A stretch of 64,000 bases of DNA, from positions 5,580,001 to 5,644,000 of the forward strand of contig NZ_CP108394.1 in assembly GCF_041435215.1 (NCBI RefSeq). Direction: 5' to 3'. Below are positions 8,834 to 16,909 of the stretch, piece after piece. The notes below the pieces were generated by a model. That model worked only from the letters and a program-made list of their open reading frames with translations. It made no database searches and had not been told where the DNA came from. Origin of the DNA: Streptomyces sp. NBC_01314 (lineage in GTDB: Bacteria > Actinomycetota > Actinomycetes > Streptomycetales > Streptomycetaceae). A program made the translations under genes and the position numbers. How positions within the stretch are numbered: the first letter of the stretch is position 1; every line of letters starts with the position of its first letter.

Positions 8834-9820
8834 TCAGGTCGCCAGGTGCTCCACGAAAATCCCGATGAGAACACGGTCGTCCTGCTCGGCGAGCGGCAGG
8901 GAGAAGTGCACCCGGTCGCGGTCCCACAGGCGCTTGCCGTGCCACTCGCAGCGGTAGGCCGCGTCGCCGTGGACCACCTTGCGCTGCTCCCACGCCTTCG
9001 CGTTCTTCTTCGTGTTCGGGCTCTCGGGGGAGATGTCCAGACCCAGGGCGGAGAATCTGGCCATGACCTGGTTCTGGTCGCCACCGCAGTCGGTCAGGGT
9101 ACGGCTGAAGTGGTCGTTGAGCGCTCCGAGCAGCTTCACCAGCCAGGGCAGGACCTCGTCGTAGGAGCCCTTGAAGTGGTGCAGACGCAGCGTCTCCGCG
9201 AAGAGCAGCCGCGGAAAGGCGTCCTCGGTGAGGGTGAAGAAGTGCTCGGCCGGGACGGGCTCGTGGGTGAACAGGCCTCGCCAGAAGTCCGGCGCGTCCT
9301 CCGGTGAGCGCAGCACATGCGCCTTCACCTCGTCCTGGCCCGTCTCCGTCGTCCGTGTGACGGTGACCCATCCGGACGGCCAGTCGGGCTCCTTGGCGTA
9401 GGGCGCGAGGAGACAGGACATGGCCCGGCCTTCCGCTGCTCTGGCCAGGGCGTGTGCCGTGCCCCAGGACGGTTCGCGCCAGGGACCGTCGGCCAGACGG
9501 ACGGGCTGCGGCAGGTCCGCCTCGTCGGGATCCACCCGCTTGCACTTGCCCAGCAGCGTCTGCAGACGGGCCCGCGTGTCACGGGGCAGTCCGCCGTCCG
9601 GCGAGTACAGGGCGTCGATCAGCGAGACCGAGGGCCGGCACTCGACGTCGTAGGCCGCGTTCATGAACGCGGCCTTGCGGCCGTCGGCCAGTGGCTCCAA
9701 TAACTTCGCGAGCGTGGCGAGGGCCTCGGGCAGATCGGCGTCCGCCAGCTCCCGCCAGTCGAAGGACTCCTCACCGACGACTACGCGGTAGTCGTCGGCG
9801 TCACCTGCTGCGTCCGGCAC
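8834..9820 (-). CDS. Unrecognised protein, last gene of DUF262/ATPase operon
   Basis: A 328-residue soluble protein with no family I can name. It has no signal peptide or membrane segment. The closing ~50 residues look most conserved in style: YRCEWHGKRLWDRDRVHF then GIFVEHLAT, a Cys/His/Lys/Arg-rich patch that could be catalytic or nucleic-acid binding. Two further Cys lie at CRPSVS and GRAMSCLLAP. The GTG at 9820 is chosen because a GGGGAGG Shine-Dalgarno sequence lies seven bases before it; a longer frame from GTG 9865 is possible but has no such site. The start lies 20 bases inside the ATPase gene, so the two proteins are probably made together and act together. Defence or toxin function is inference from context. 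Confidence 0.7.
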   Translation of the reverse strand: MPDAAGDADDYRVVVGEESFDWRELADADLPEALATLAKLLEPLADGRKAAFMNAAYDVECRPSVSLIDALYSPDGGLPRDTRARLQTLLGKCKRVDPDEADLPQPVRLADGPWREPSWGTAHALARAAEGRAMSCLLAPYAKEPDWPSGWVTVTRTTETGQDEVKAHVLRSPEDAPDFWRGLFTHEPVPAEHFFTLTEDAFPRLLFAETLRLHHFKGSYDEVLPWLVKLLGALNDHFSRTLTDCGGDQNQVMARFSALGLDISPESPNTKKNAKAWEQRKVVHGDAAYRCEWHGKRLWDRDRVHFSLPLAEQDDRVLIGIFVEHLAT

Positions 9821-10910
9821 GGGCCAGCCTCCCCAGGTCGGTCTCGATCTGGTCGAAGAAGCCACTCGGCCAGTGGCTGAGTTCGCCCTTGTCGTTGATG
9901 GCGATGGGCAGGGTCCGGTCGTGGTCGAAGTAGTGCGTGATCATGTCCTTCGCCGGGAGGGAGCGGTCCTGGGCGACGGCGAGCCGGGCTCCGTTGAGGA
10001 CATGGTCGCTGTGCGTCTCGACCAGGACCTGTACCCCGCTGCCCGCCACGCGCGCGAGGAAGCGGCCCAGCCGGGACTGCCCCGCCGGGTGCAGATGCGC
10101 CTCCGGGTTCTCCACGATCAGCAGGTCGCCCGGCTCGGTGAGCAGACCGGCGACGATGACGGGAAGGGCGTAGGAGACACCGAAACCGGTGTTGGCGGGG
10201 CGGATCTCCTCACCGCTCAGGCCCGTCTCGCCGAACCGGATGGTCCCGGCCAGGATGCCGACGGCCACCCGTGCGGTGATCCGCAGCGGACGGATGATCT
10301 CCGAGGCCCAGGCCTCGGCATGCACCCTCAGCTGTGGACCGGTCGCCTCCGGGTGGCGCAGGGGAACGCGGACCTTCGTCCGGGTGCCGACGGCTCGCGA
10401 CTCGCGCAGCGCGAGGACCTGTGCCGTGAACTCACCGCGTACCCCGACGCCGATGCGGTCGGGTTCGTCGGCGGACACCGACAGGGTGTCGCGCGGGCCG
10501 AGGCGTTCCGCACAGAGGTAGGTGAAGGCAGGGTCCACGACACCCGGTCCGATACCGGGTACGACGGCCACGGGCGACCGCCGTACGTCCAGGTGCAGGG
10601 CTTGTTCGGTGTCGGGCAGGCCGAACCCGAACACCCATGATTCACCGGCCGGGCCGCCCAGTCGTACGGTGATCTCCCGTGTGTCAGCCGTCCAGTTCAG
10701 CACGTCGCGGGCCTCGCCGAGGGCCAGACCGAGGGGGCCGTTCAGCCGGACGGTGCCGCTGGAGAGGGACGCCAGCCGCGCCAGCAGCAGAGACTGGATC
10801 GCGGTGCTCTTGCCACCGCCGTTGACACCGGTCAGGACGGTCAGGGGGCGTAGCTCGAACGACTCCGACTCGAAGCGCTTGAAGCCCCGGATCTCCAGAG
10901 AAGTGATCAC
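9801..10910 (-). CDS. AAA family ATPase, DUF3696/OLD-like
   Basis: A 369-residue ABC/SMC-type ATPase. The start TSLEIRGFKRFES is the usual RecF/OLD-like N-terminus; Walker A is GVNGGGKST (residues 28-36); Walker B is DLLIVENPEAHLHPAGQSRL; the switch His is in VETHSDHVLNGARLA. The end, NDKGELSHWPSGFFDQIETD, matches the C-terminal DUF3696 motif. No TOPRIM domain is present, unlike GajA/OLD nucleases. The ATG overlaps the DUF262 stop by four bases and the stop overlaps the next gene. Such ATPases commonly power or sense in phage-defence operons; that role here is inferred. Confidence 0.85.
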   Translation of the reverse strand: MITSLEIRGFKRFESESFELRPLTVLTGVNGGGKSTAIQSLLLARLASLSSGTVRLNGPLGLALGEARDVLNWTADTREITVRLGGPAGESWVFGFGLPDTEQALHLDVRRSPVAVVPGIGPGVVDPAFTYLCAERLGPRDTLSVSADEPDRIGVGVRGEFTAQVLALRESRAVGTRTKVRVPLRHPEATGPQLRVHAEAWASEIIRPLRITARVAVGILAGTIRFGETGLSGEEIRPANTGFGVSYALPVIVAGLLTEPGDLLIVENPEAHLHPAGQSRLGRFLARVAGSGVQVLVETHSDHVLNGARLAVAQDRSLPAKDMITHYFDHDRTLPIAINDKGELSHWPSGFFDQIETDLGRLARAGRSR

Positions 10911-12085
10911 CGGCCGGCTCCGGCGTCCGCGACGGCGGCCTTGAAGCGGTAGTCGACGCGATGACGGTCGGCGGTGGAGGAGGTGATGGCGTTGAGGTAG
11001 GTGACGTCAGTGGTCATCCGCTCCCGCGCGGCCTGCACGATCGCCTTCCGGCGCGTTCGCAGATCGGCGGTGGTGTGGTCGGGATCGGCCAGGGCGAGCG
11101 ACCAGCTCTCGAACATGGCTCGGTTGATCGGACGACGGTAGTCGTCGCCCTTCGGCCACTTGCGGAAGGCGTGCTCCCCGAAGACCAGGTAGGCATGGGT
11201 CATCGCCCGGTCGAAGGCGGCCTCCAGCGCCGCCACCCGCTCGTCGGGGACCTGCTTCGGATCGTCGAGCATCTCGGTGGCGTCCATCAGGAACAGCTCC
11301 ATCATGGGCCGCTCCTGGTAGGCCTCGATGTCCTTCAGCCAGAACGCGGCGAACCGCAGCGCCATCTCCCGGTCGTTCATCCGGATGTGGTTGGTCAGGC
11401 GGCCCCCGGTGGCCTTGGCGAAGGCGTCCGTGTGCGTCATCCGGTGCAGGATGTCCCTGCTGCGCGGACTGCTCATGCAGTGTCGGATCTCCTGCGCGTT
11501 CAGCGGGGTCCCACCGGTGTTGATCCGCTTGAAGATCTCGTATGTCACTCCGCGCGGTGTCGTCGGATCGATCACGTTGACGATCAACTGGGTGTTGTTG
11601 ATCCGCCGCTGGAACGGCACGGGGAGATCGGTGAAACGCAGGTCTTTCAGGTCTCTCAGATGCTCCAGCTTCCCGAGGGCGAAGCCGTTCTCGCCGCCCC
11701 GGACGAACGCGTGCAGCGTGGAGAGCCGCTGAAGGCCGTCGACGACCCGGAACGACCCGTCCGCATCCTCCGCGAAGTAGAACGCGGGCAGCGGGATCTG
11801 GAGCAGCAGGGACTCGATGAGCAGGGACTTCTGGTCGGCGCGCCAGACCTGGAGACGCTGGAAGTCCGGAGCGAGTTCGATGGAGCCCTCGTCGATCTGG
11901 TCGAGGATGTTGCGCAGGGAGAACTGGCTGGTGTTCACCCGGATCTGGTCGGGGTTCCACGGCCGTTGGATCCGCTCGGTCTCCTCACCGGGGTCCTCGA
12001 CCTCGATGTCAGTGGCGTGTCCCTCGAACACGTCCTCCACCACGTCCGGAGTCGTCTGCGCGCCATCCATAGCCATGCGGGCCAT
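10907..12085 (-). CDS. DUF262 domain protein (ParB/GmrS-like)
   Basis: A 392-residue protein with an N-terminal DUF262 (ParB/Srx-like) domain: ELAPDFQRLQVWRADQKSLL, LLQIPLPAFYFAED and the nucleotide-binding motif FRVVDGLQRLSTLHAF (DGLQR in place of the commoner DGQQR). Residues ~150-200 give TYEIFKRINTGGTPLNAQEI, also typical. The C-terminal half is helical and I see no DUF1524 HNH motif, so it is not a fused GmrSD enzyme. ATG 12085 is one base after the preceding stop; a GTG at 12136 in the same frame would overlap that gene. It is tightly coupled to the ATPase gene downstream. Confidence 0.85.
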   Translation of the reverse strand: MARMAMDGAQTTPDVVEDVFEGHATDIEVEDPGEETERIQRPWNPDQIRVNTSQFSLRNILDQIDEGSIELAPDFQRLQVWRADQKSLLIESLLLQIPLPAFYFAEDADGSFRVVDGLQRLSTLHAFVRGGENGFALGKLEHLRDLKDLRFTDLPVPFQRRINNTQLIVNVIDPTTPRGVTYEIFKRINTGGTPLNAQEIRHCMSSPRSRDILHRMTHTDAFAKATGGRLTNHIRMNDREMALRFAAFWLKDIEAYQERPMMELFLMDATEMLDDPKQVPDERVAALEAAFDRAMTHAYLVFGEHAFRKWPKGDDYRRPINRAMFESWSLALADPDHTTADLRTRRKAIVQAARERMTTDVTYLNAITSSTADRHRVDYRFKAAVADAGAGR

Positions 12086-12086
12086 C

Positions 12087-12341
12087 CTAGGGGCGGGTGA
12101 TCGAGCGGATGGAGGAGTTGTACCCATCGCCTCCACCCGGCTCGGGTGTGGGATCGCACCGGTCGGCGGCGATCCTGAGGACCTCCGCCAGGGACTCGAC
12201 CAGACGGCGGGCGATCCAGCGCAGTTGGTCGGCCGTGAGACATGCGTCGTCGTGCACCATCGGCCGCGCGAGGCCCAGGACGACGGCCGCCGATTCGAGT
12301 TGCCGCTGCTGAGGGTCGGGCGGGCGCGGCTCGTCGGTCAT
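12087..12341 (-). CDS. Small helical protein of unknown function
   Basis: An 84-residue acidic N-terminus/amphipathic-helix protein (QLESAAVVLGLARPMVHDDA, LTADQLRWIARRLVESLAEVL) ending in a Gly/Ser-rich tail. I do not recognise a family. Its ATG overlaps the stop of the anti-sigma-type ATPase gene (ATGA), and its TAG is one base before the DUF262 start. That spacing ties the regulatory-looking ATPase to the DUF262/ATPase genes. A role as an adaptor or binding partner is possible but not shown by sequence. Confidence 0.6.
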   Translation of the reverse strand: MTDEPRPPDPQQRQLESAAVVLGLARPMVHDDACLTADQLRWIARRLVESLAEVLRIAADRCDPTPEPGGGDGYNSSIRSITRP

Positions 12342-12781
12342 GGCGCCGCCATGCGCCGTACGGGCAGGTCCACGGGCAGGTCGAACCACACCGCCTTGCC
12401 CACCGGGTGCGTCGGGCCGCCGTACGGGATGTCCGGGCCGTGCCCCCAGTGGCCCTCGGTAAGGGCGTCCACCAGATACAGCCCACGGCCGCCACCGCAC
12501 TCCCACGTCCGTGCCGTCAGTTCCCTTGTCACCGGCGGGTTCTCGTCCCCGTCGTACACCACCACCCGGAGCCGTCCCTCCTCCACGGCCAGCCACAGCA
12601 CGGTGCCGTCACCGCCCTTGGCGTGCACACAGGCGTTGGTGACGAGTTCGGAGGTACAGAGGATGGCGTCGTCGACGAGGGTGCGGTCCAGGCGCAGCGT
12701 GTGCAGGACGGTGGCGACGAAGTCGCGGGCGATGTGGGGGGTGGTTTCGAGGGGTGGGCAAATGAGGGTGTACGAGGGCAT
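12338..12781 (-). CDS. Anti-sigma-type ATP-binding protein (HATPase_c_2)
   Basis: A 147-residue single-domain GHKL ATPase of the RsbW/SpoIIAB type abundant in Streptomyces. The N box is CTSELVTNACVHA, followed by VVVYDGDENPP (G1 region) and GGGRGLYLVDALTEG (G2). No response-regulator or phosphatase domain is attached. Proteins of this kind usually bind a sigma factor or anti-sigma antagonist, or pair with WhiJ-like regulators. It heads a minus-strand run of overlapping genes and lies next to the XRE-DUF5753/DUF397 pair, so it may belong to both units. Confidence 0.85.
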   Translation of the reverse strand: MPSYTLICPPLETTPHIARDFVATVLHTLRLDRTLVDDAILCTSELVTNACVHAKGGDGTVLWLAVEEGRLRVVVYDGDENPPVTRELTARTWECGGGRGLYLVDALTEGHWGHGPDIPYGGPTHPVGKAVWFDLPVDLPVRRMAAP

Positions 12782-13013
12782 GGGGCATCAACTCCGGTGA
12801 GGGGTGAGGGGCTTGCACGCCTCTGTCCGCGTTGCTGTCCGGCGCCCCGGTGTCGATGGTCGGGGTGGCGCTTCCAACGTGGGGAGGGCGTGCGGGAGTT
12901 GCGGATGAGTGACCAAATGGGCACCCTCCGTGAGGTACGTTACGACGCTAGCGGAGCAAGTTGCGCCGCATCAACTTGTTCCGCAAATCGGAGCGGATCG
13001 TGAGGAGGACGGC

Positions 13014-13859
13014 ATGCCCCCGAGGCTCAACCCCACAGCGCGCCAAGCGCGACTCGGAGCAGAACTGCGCAAGTTGCGCGAGGCCGCAGGCGTATCGAAC
13101 CGGGAGACCGCCGAGTTCCTGAACACCAGCCCGACCCAGATCAGCCACATTGAAGCGGGGCGCTCCGGGATCAGCCCGGAGCGGCTGCGTCGACTCACCA
13201 CCTTGTACGCCTGCGACGAAGCACAACTCGTGGACGTACTGTCCGAGATGGCGGCTGATCGCGGTAAAGGCTGGTGGGAGGAGTACCGCGGAGTCCTGTT
13301 GCCCGGGGCACTAGACCTCGCCGAACTGGAGCATCACGCCTCGTACATCAATCTGTTCGAAGCCGTGCACATCCCCGGGATTCTTCAGACCGAAGACCAT
13401 GTGCGCGCAGCCTCGACCTTCGTGGCCCCAGACCTACCCGAGAGCGACCGTGAAGCCCGGGTCTCGTTCCGCATGAGACGCCAGGAGGTTCTCGATTCGG
13501 GCACGCCTCTCGACGTGATCATTCATGAAGCCGCGCTGCGCATGCGCGTCGGAGGTCCCGGAGTCGCCCGCGCACAGCTCCAACACATCCTCAAGGCCGC
13601 CGAACGGGAGAACATCTCCCTGCGCGTGATCCCGTTCCAGGCCGACGGCTTCGCAGGGGCTGGTTTTCCCATGCAGTACGTTGGCGGAGTCGTCCCGCAG
13701 TTGGACACCGTGCAGACCGATACACCGCACGGCGTGGTTTTCATCGACGCTTCAGCCCAACTGCGTTATTACCGGAGCCAACTGGAGCGCGTTGACAGCG
13801 CCGCACTCCCACAAGACGCTTCCCTCGACCTCATCCGCCGTATCACGCAAGAGCTGTGA
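13014..13859 (+). CDS. XRE family regulator with DUF5753
   Basis: A 281-residue WhiJ-type protein. Residues ~10-65 form an XRE helix-turn-helix (RQARLGAELRKLREAAGVSN, SPTQISHIEAGRSGISPERL). Residues ~95-275 are the DUF5753 sensor-like domain (VHIPGILQTEDHVRAA, FRMRRQEVLD, IHEAALRMRVGGP, RVIPFQADG). The ATG at 13014 is favoured by an AGGAGG sequence five bases upstream; an in-frame ATG at 12909 lacks one. It is followed at 10 bp by a DUF397 gene, its usual partner. Confidence 0.9.
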   Translation: MPPRLNPTARQARLGAELRKLREAAGVSNRETAEFLNTSPTQISHIEAGRSGISPERLRRLTTLYACDEAQLVDVLSEMAADRGKGWWEEYRGVLLPGALDLAELEHHASYINLFEAVHIPGILQTEDHVRAASTFVAPDLPESDREARVSFRMRRQEVLDSGTPLDVIIHEAALRMRVGGPGVARAQLQHILKAAERENISLRVIPFQADGFAGAGFPMQYVGGVVPQLDTVQTDTPHGVVFIDASAQLRYYRSQLERVDSAALPQDASLDLIRRITQEL

Positions 13860-13869
13860 AAGGTTGCCG

Positions 13870-14073
13870 ATGTCCTCCACACCCCGCTGGCAGAAGTCGT
13901 CGTTCTCCGGAGGCGCGGAGAACACGTCCTGCGTGGAGATAGCCACCGCCCCCACCACCCTCCACCTACGAGAGAGCGACACTCCGGCCACGATCCTGTC
14001 GCCCACCCCCGTCGCCCTCCACGCACTACTCACCACTCTGCGCAACGGCCCCCGAACCGCACCGCAGGGCTGA
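13870..14073 (+). CDS. DUF397 domain protein
   Basis: A 67-residue DUF397 protein: RWQKSSFSGGAENTSCVEIA is the family signature and LLTTLRNG the ending. DUF397 proteins are small partners of XRE-DUF5753 regulators in Streptomyces, where they are thought to counteract or bind the regulator. Shine-Dalgarno GAAAGG sits six bases from the ATG, and the gene follows the XRE gene at 10 bp. Confidence 0.85.
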   Translation: MSSTPRWQKSSFSGGAENTSCVEIATAPTTLHLRESDTPATILSPTPVALHALLTTLRNGPRTAPQG

Positions 14074-14080
14074 ACCCAGC

Positions 14081-14899
14081 TCAACGACGCGGTGGCTCCA
14101 GTCCCAGCAGCCTGTCCTTCAGGGCCGGGAACTGCTCACGCGTGGCCGCCACCCTCGTCGGATCGAGCTCCACCGTGAGGACCTCCTCGTCGCGGCCCGC
14201 CTCCGCCAGCACCTCGCCCCAGGGGTCGACCACGATCGAGTGACCGGCCTGGGGAACTCCCGCGTGCGTACCGGCCGTTCCACAGGCGAGTACATAGGCC
14301 TGGTTCTCCACGGCCCGCGCCTGCGCCAGCAGTGTCCAGTGCGACCGCCGCCGCTCCGGCCACCCCGCCGACAGCACGAACATCTCGGCGCCGGCGTCGA
14401 CGAGCCCGCGGAACAGCTCGGGGAAGCGGAGGTCGTAGCAGGTGGCGATGCCGATGGTCGTGTCGGGCAGGCGGAGCGTCACCAGTTCCGAGCCCGCGCC
14501 CATCAGCACGGCCTCGCCCTTGTCGAAGCCGAAGCGGTGGATCTTGCGGTAGGCGGCGGCGAGGTCGCCGGACGGTGAGAAGACGAGGGAGGTGTTGTAG
14601 AGAGAGCCGTCACCCGCGGCGGAGCCGCTGCCGGAGGCAGCGCGCTCGGGGATCGAGCCCGCGTGCAGCCACACGCCCGCGTCGCTCGCCGCCTTGGCCA
14701 TCGCCTCGTACGTCGGCCCCTGCAGCGGTTCGGCCGCCTCCGCGAAGGATTCGTACGCGAACGCGCCGGTGGTCCAGAGCTCCGGAAGTACGACGAGATC
14801 GGCGCCGGCCTGGCCCCGTACCAGCGAGGCCACGCGCCGCCTGCGCGAATCAACCGATTCGTCCTCATCTACACCGATCTGGATGAGCGAGGCGCGCAC
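14081..14899 (-). CDS. Carbon-nitrogen hydrolase (nitrilase/omega-amidase-like)
   Basis: A 272-residue nitrilase-superfamily amidohydrolase. The Glu-Lys-Cys triad is visible as VVLPELWTTGAF, AYRKIHRFGFDKGE and GIATCYDLRFPELFR. The sequence resembles the branch containing omega-amidase and NIT proteins, which hydrolyse small amides such as 2-oxoglutaramate or deaminated glutathione; the true substrate is uncertain. GTG at 14899 fits the family start (VRASLIQIGVDEDES) with AGGAC upstream; an ATG at 14950 would add 17 unlike residues. It is convergent with the DUF397 gene. Confidence 0.88.
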   Translation of the reverse strand: MRASLIQIGVDEDESVDSRRRRVASLVRGQAGADLVVLPELWTTGAFAYESFAEAAEPLQGPTYEAMAKAASDAGVWLHAGSIPERAASGSGSAAGDGSLYNTSLVFSPSGDLAAAYRKIHRFGFDKGEAVLMGAGSELVTLRLPDTTIGIATCYDLRFPELFRGLVDAGAEMFVLSAGWPERRRSHWTLLAQARAVENQAYVLACGTAGTHAGVPQAGHSIVVDPWGEVLAEAGRDEEVLTVELDPTRVAATREQFPALKDRLLGLEPPRR

Positions 14900-15129
14900 A
14901 CTACCACCGTCCTGGCATTCGAGACGTCCACTCCGGCCTACGATCGTCACACCAAAGCACTGCCGGGGTGCCTCACAGCAGCGTAACTTAACGTCTCAGA
15001 ACACCCACTGACAGCCGCCGACGCCCACTCACCGCCGTCAACGCCGACGCCCCTACCGAAACCCGCCACCCACATACTGATACGCATCGACCGTACTGAC
15101 AGGTACCGACCGCCCGAGGGGTCCCGTTC

Positions 15130-15954
15130 GTGAGTCTGCATCCCACTCTTCAGCCCTACGCCGACGCCTGGACCCACTCCGTGGACGCGATATCCGAGCT
15201 GGTGACGCCGCTCGTGGAGGGTGAGTGGAACCGGCGGACACCGTGCCCCGCCTGGTCGGTGCGCGATGTGGTCTCCCATGTCATCGGCCTGGACAGCGAG
15301 ATGCTCGGCGACCCGCGGCCGATCCACACCCTCCCGCGCGACCTCTACCACGTACGGACCGAGCACCAGCGGTACATGGAGATGCAGGTCGACGCCCGCC
15401 GTCACCACACCGCGCCGGAGATGACCTCCGAGCTGGAGTACACGATCATCCGGCGCAACCGCCAGCTGCGGAACGAGTCCCGGGACCCGGGTCACAAGAT
15501 CCGCGGCCCGCTCGGCACGGAGCAGACCCTCGAACGCGCCATGCGCAACCGCGCCTTCGACGTGTGGGTCCACGAACAGGACCTGCGCGCCGCGCTGGGC
15601 CGGCCGGGGAACCTGGACTCGCCGGGCGCGTACGTCGTCCGTGACGAGCTGCTGTCCGTACTGCCGAAGGTCGTCGCCGAGGACGCGCAGGCGCCGCGCA
15701 GTTCGGCCGTCGTCTTCGACGTGCACGGCCCGGTGGAGTTCATCCGTACCGTCCGCGTCGACATGCAGGGCCGCGGCACCCTGGAGACCGCTCCCGCGCT
15801 CGGCCCCGCCGCCAGCATCACCCTCGACTGGGAGACCTACGTCCGCCTGGCCTGCGGCCGTGTCACCGCCGACCTCGTCGCCGACCGCGTCAAGGCCGAG
15901 GGCGACCCCCACCTGATCGCGGCGATCCTGCGCGCGTTCGCCGTGACCGTGTAG
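15130..15954 (+). CDS. Maleylpyruvate isomerase-like, mycothiol-dependent family protein
   Basis: A 274-residue DinB-like protein with the mycothiol maleylpyruvate isomerase N-terminal domain: AISELVTPLVEGEWNRRTPC, then PAWSVRDVVSHVIGLDSE with the metal His. The second metal-binding region is MRNRAFDVWVHEQDLRAALG (His and Glu/Asp). A C-terminal SCP2-like part (residues ~195-270) follows. Family members use mycothiol, the actinobacterial thiol, for isomerase or transferase reactions; the exact reaction here is unknown. The GTG start has AGGGG nine bases upstream. Confidence 0.85.
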   Translation: MSLHPTLQPYADAWTHSVDAISELVTPLVEGEWNRRTPCPAWSVRDVVSHVIGLDSEMLGDPRPIHTLPRDLYHVRTEHQRYMEMQVDARRHHTAPEMTSELEYTIIRRNRQLRNESRDPGHKIRGPLGTEQTLERAMRNRAFDVWVHEQDLRAALGRPGNLDSPGAYVVRDELLSVLPKVVAEDAQAPRSSAVVFDVHGPVEFIRTVRVDMQGRGTLETAPALGPAASITLDWETYVRLACGRVTADLVADRVKAEGDPHLIAAILRAFAVTV

Positions 15955-16019
15955 ATCTCAACGGCGCCCCACCCGGCGGTCGCACGCGCCCGCACGGCGC
16001 CCGCACGGCCGGGGCGCGC

Positions 16020-16787
16020 TCACGCGAACTGGTCGAACGCCATCTTCGTCACCATGCCCACCACCACGACCACCAGCACCACCCGGACGAAGCCCGAGCC
16101 CCGTTTGAGCGCGGTTCGGGAACCGAGCACCGCTCCGGCGATGTTCCCCACGGCCATGCCCAGCCCGAGCGCCCACAGCACGTTGCCCTGCCAGGCGAAC
16201 ACCGCGAGCGCGCCCAGGTTGGAGGAGGCGTTGACGACCTTCGCCATGGCCGCGCTCTCCAGGAACTGGGTGGCCAGGAGCGTGGTGAAGGAGATGATCA
16301 GAAAGGTGCCGACGCCGGGGCCGAACACCCCGTCGTAGAAGCCGATCCCGACGCCCGCCAGAAGGACGGCCGCGATACGGCGACGCCGGGTCACCGCCGC
16401 CTCCGGGTGCCGCACGCCGAACGACGGCTTGACCGCCACCAGGAGCGCCACGCCGACGAGCAGCGCCATGACAGCGGGGCGGAAGAGGCCGGTGGGGACG
16501 TTCGCCGCGAACAGCGCGCCCAGGGCGCTGGACGGGACGGCGAGCGCCGCGGCCGGCAGGAGTATCGAGCGGTCGAGCCGGGTCCGCCGCTGGTACATGT
16601 ACGCGGCGGTCGCGGTCCCCATGACAGCGGCGACCTTGTTGGTGCCCAGGGCCGTCGCGGGCGGCGCCTGCGGGAACGTGAGCAGCAGCACGGGGATGAG
16701 CAGCACCCCGCCCCCGCCCACCACCGCGTCCACCCATCCGGCCGCCGTCGCGGCGAGCAGCAGCCCGAGTACGTCGATGACATCCAT
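16020..16787 (-). CDS. TauE/SafE family transporter
   Basis: A 255-residue integral membrane protein with about seven to eight hydrophobic helices in the twofold pattern of the TauE/SafE family. Family motifs are present in both halves: GWVDAVVGGGGVLLIPVLLL with LGTNKVAAVMGT, and GFYDGVFGPGVGTFLIISF with AKVVNASSNLGALAVF. Members export sulfite, sulfoacetate or related organic anions. No sulfur-metabolism gene is adjacent, so the substrate is not assigned. Full length, with no sign of disruption. Confidence 0.88.
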   Translation of the reverse strand: MDVIDVLGLLLAATAAGWVDAVVGGGGVLLIPVLLLTFPQAPPATALGTNKVAAVMGTATAAYMYQRRTRLDRSILLPAAALAVPSSALGALFAANVPTGLFRPAVMALLVGVALLVAVKPSFGVRHPEAAVTRRRRIAAVLLAGVGIGFYDGVFGPGVGTFLIISFTTLLATQFLESAAMAKVVNASSNLGALAVFAWQGNVLWALGLGMAVGNIAGAVLGSRTALKRGSGFVRVVLVVVVVGMVTKMAFDQFA

Positions 16788-16909
16788 GGCGATTCCCCCC
16801 GTAGCCCACAGAGCTTGATCAAACTACGGGGCGGATCACCGTCTTGTAAGGGTTGAAAAGCGCCAGGGCACCTGACGAATCAAGACAGCAGTGTCAGGGA
16901 GCAAGCGCC

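Noticed and set aside
9801..10910. ATPase as Gabija GajA or an OLD nuclease
   Set aside because: No TOPRIM domain after the ATPase and no UvrD-like helicase gene adjoin it.
10907..12085. DUF262 gene as a GmrSD type IV restriction enzyme
   Set aside because: No DUF1524 HNH motif is seen in this protein or its neighbours, so the GmrSD name is not used.
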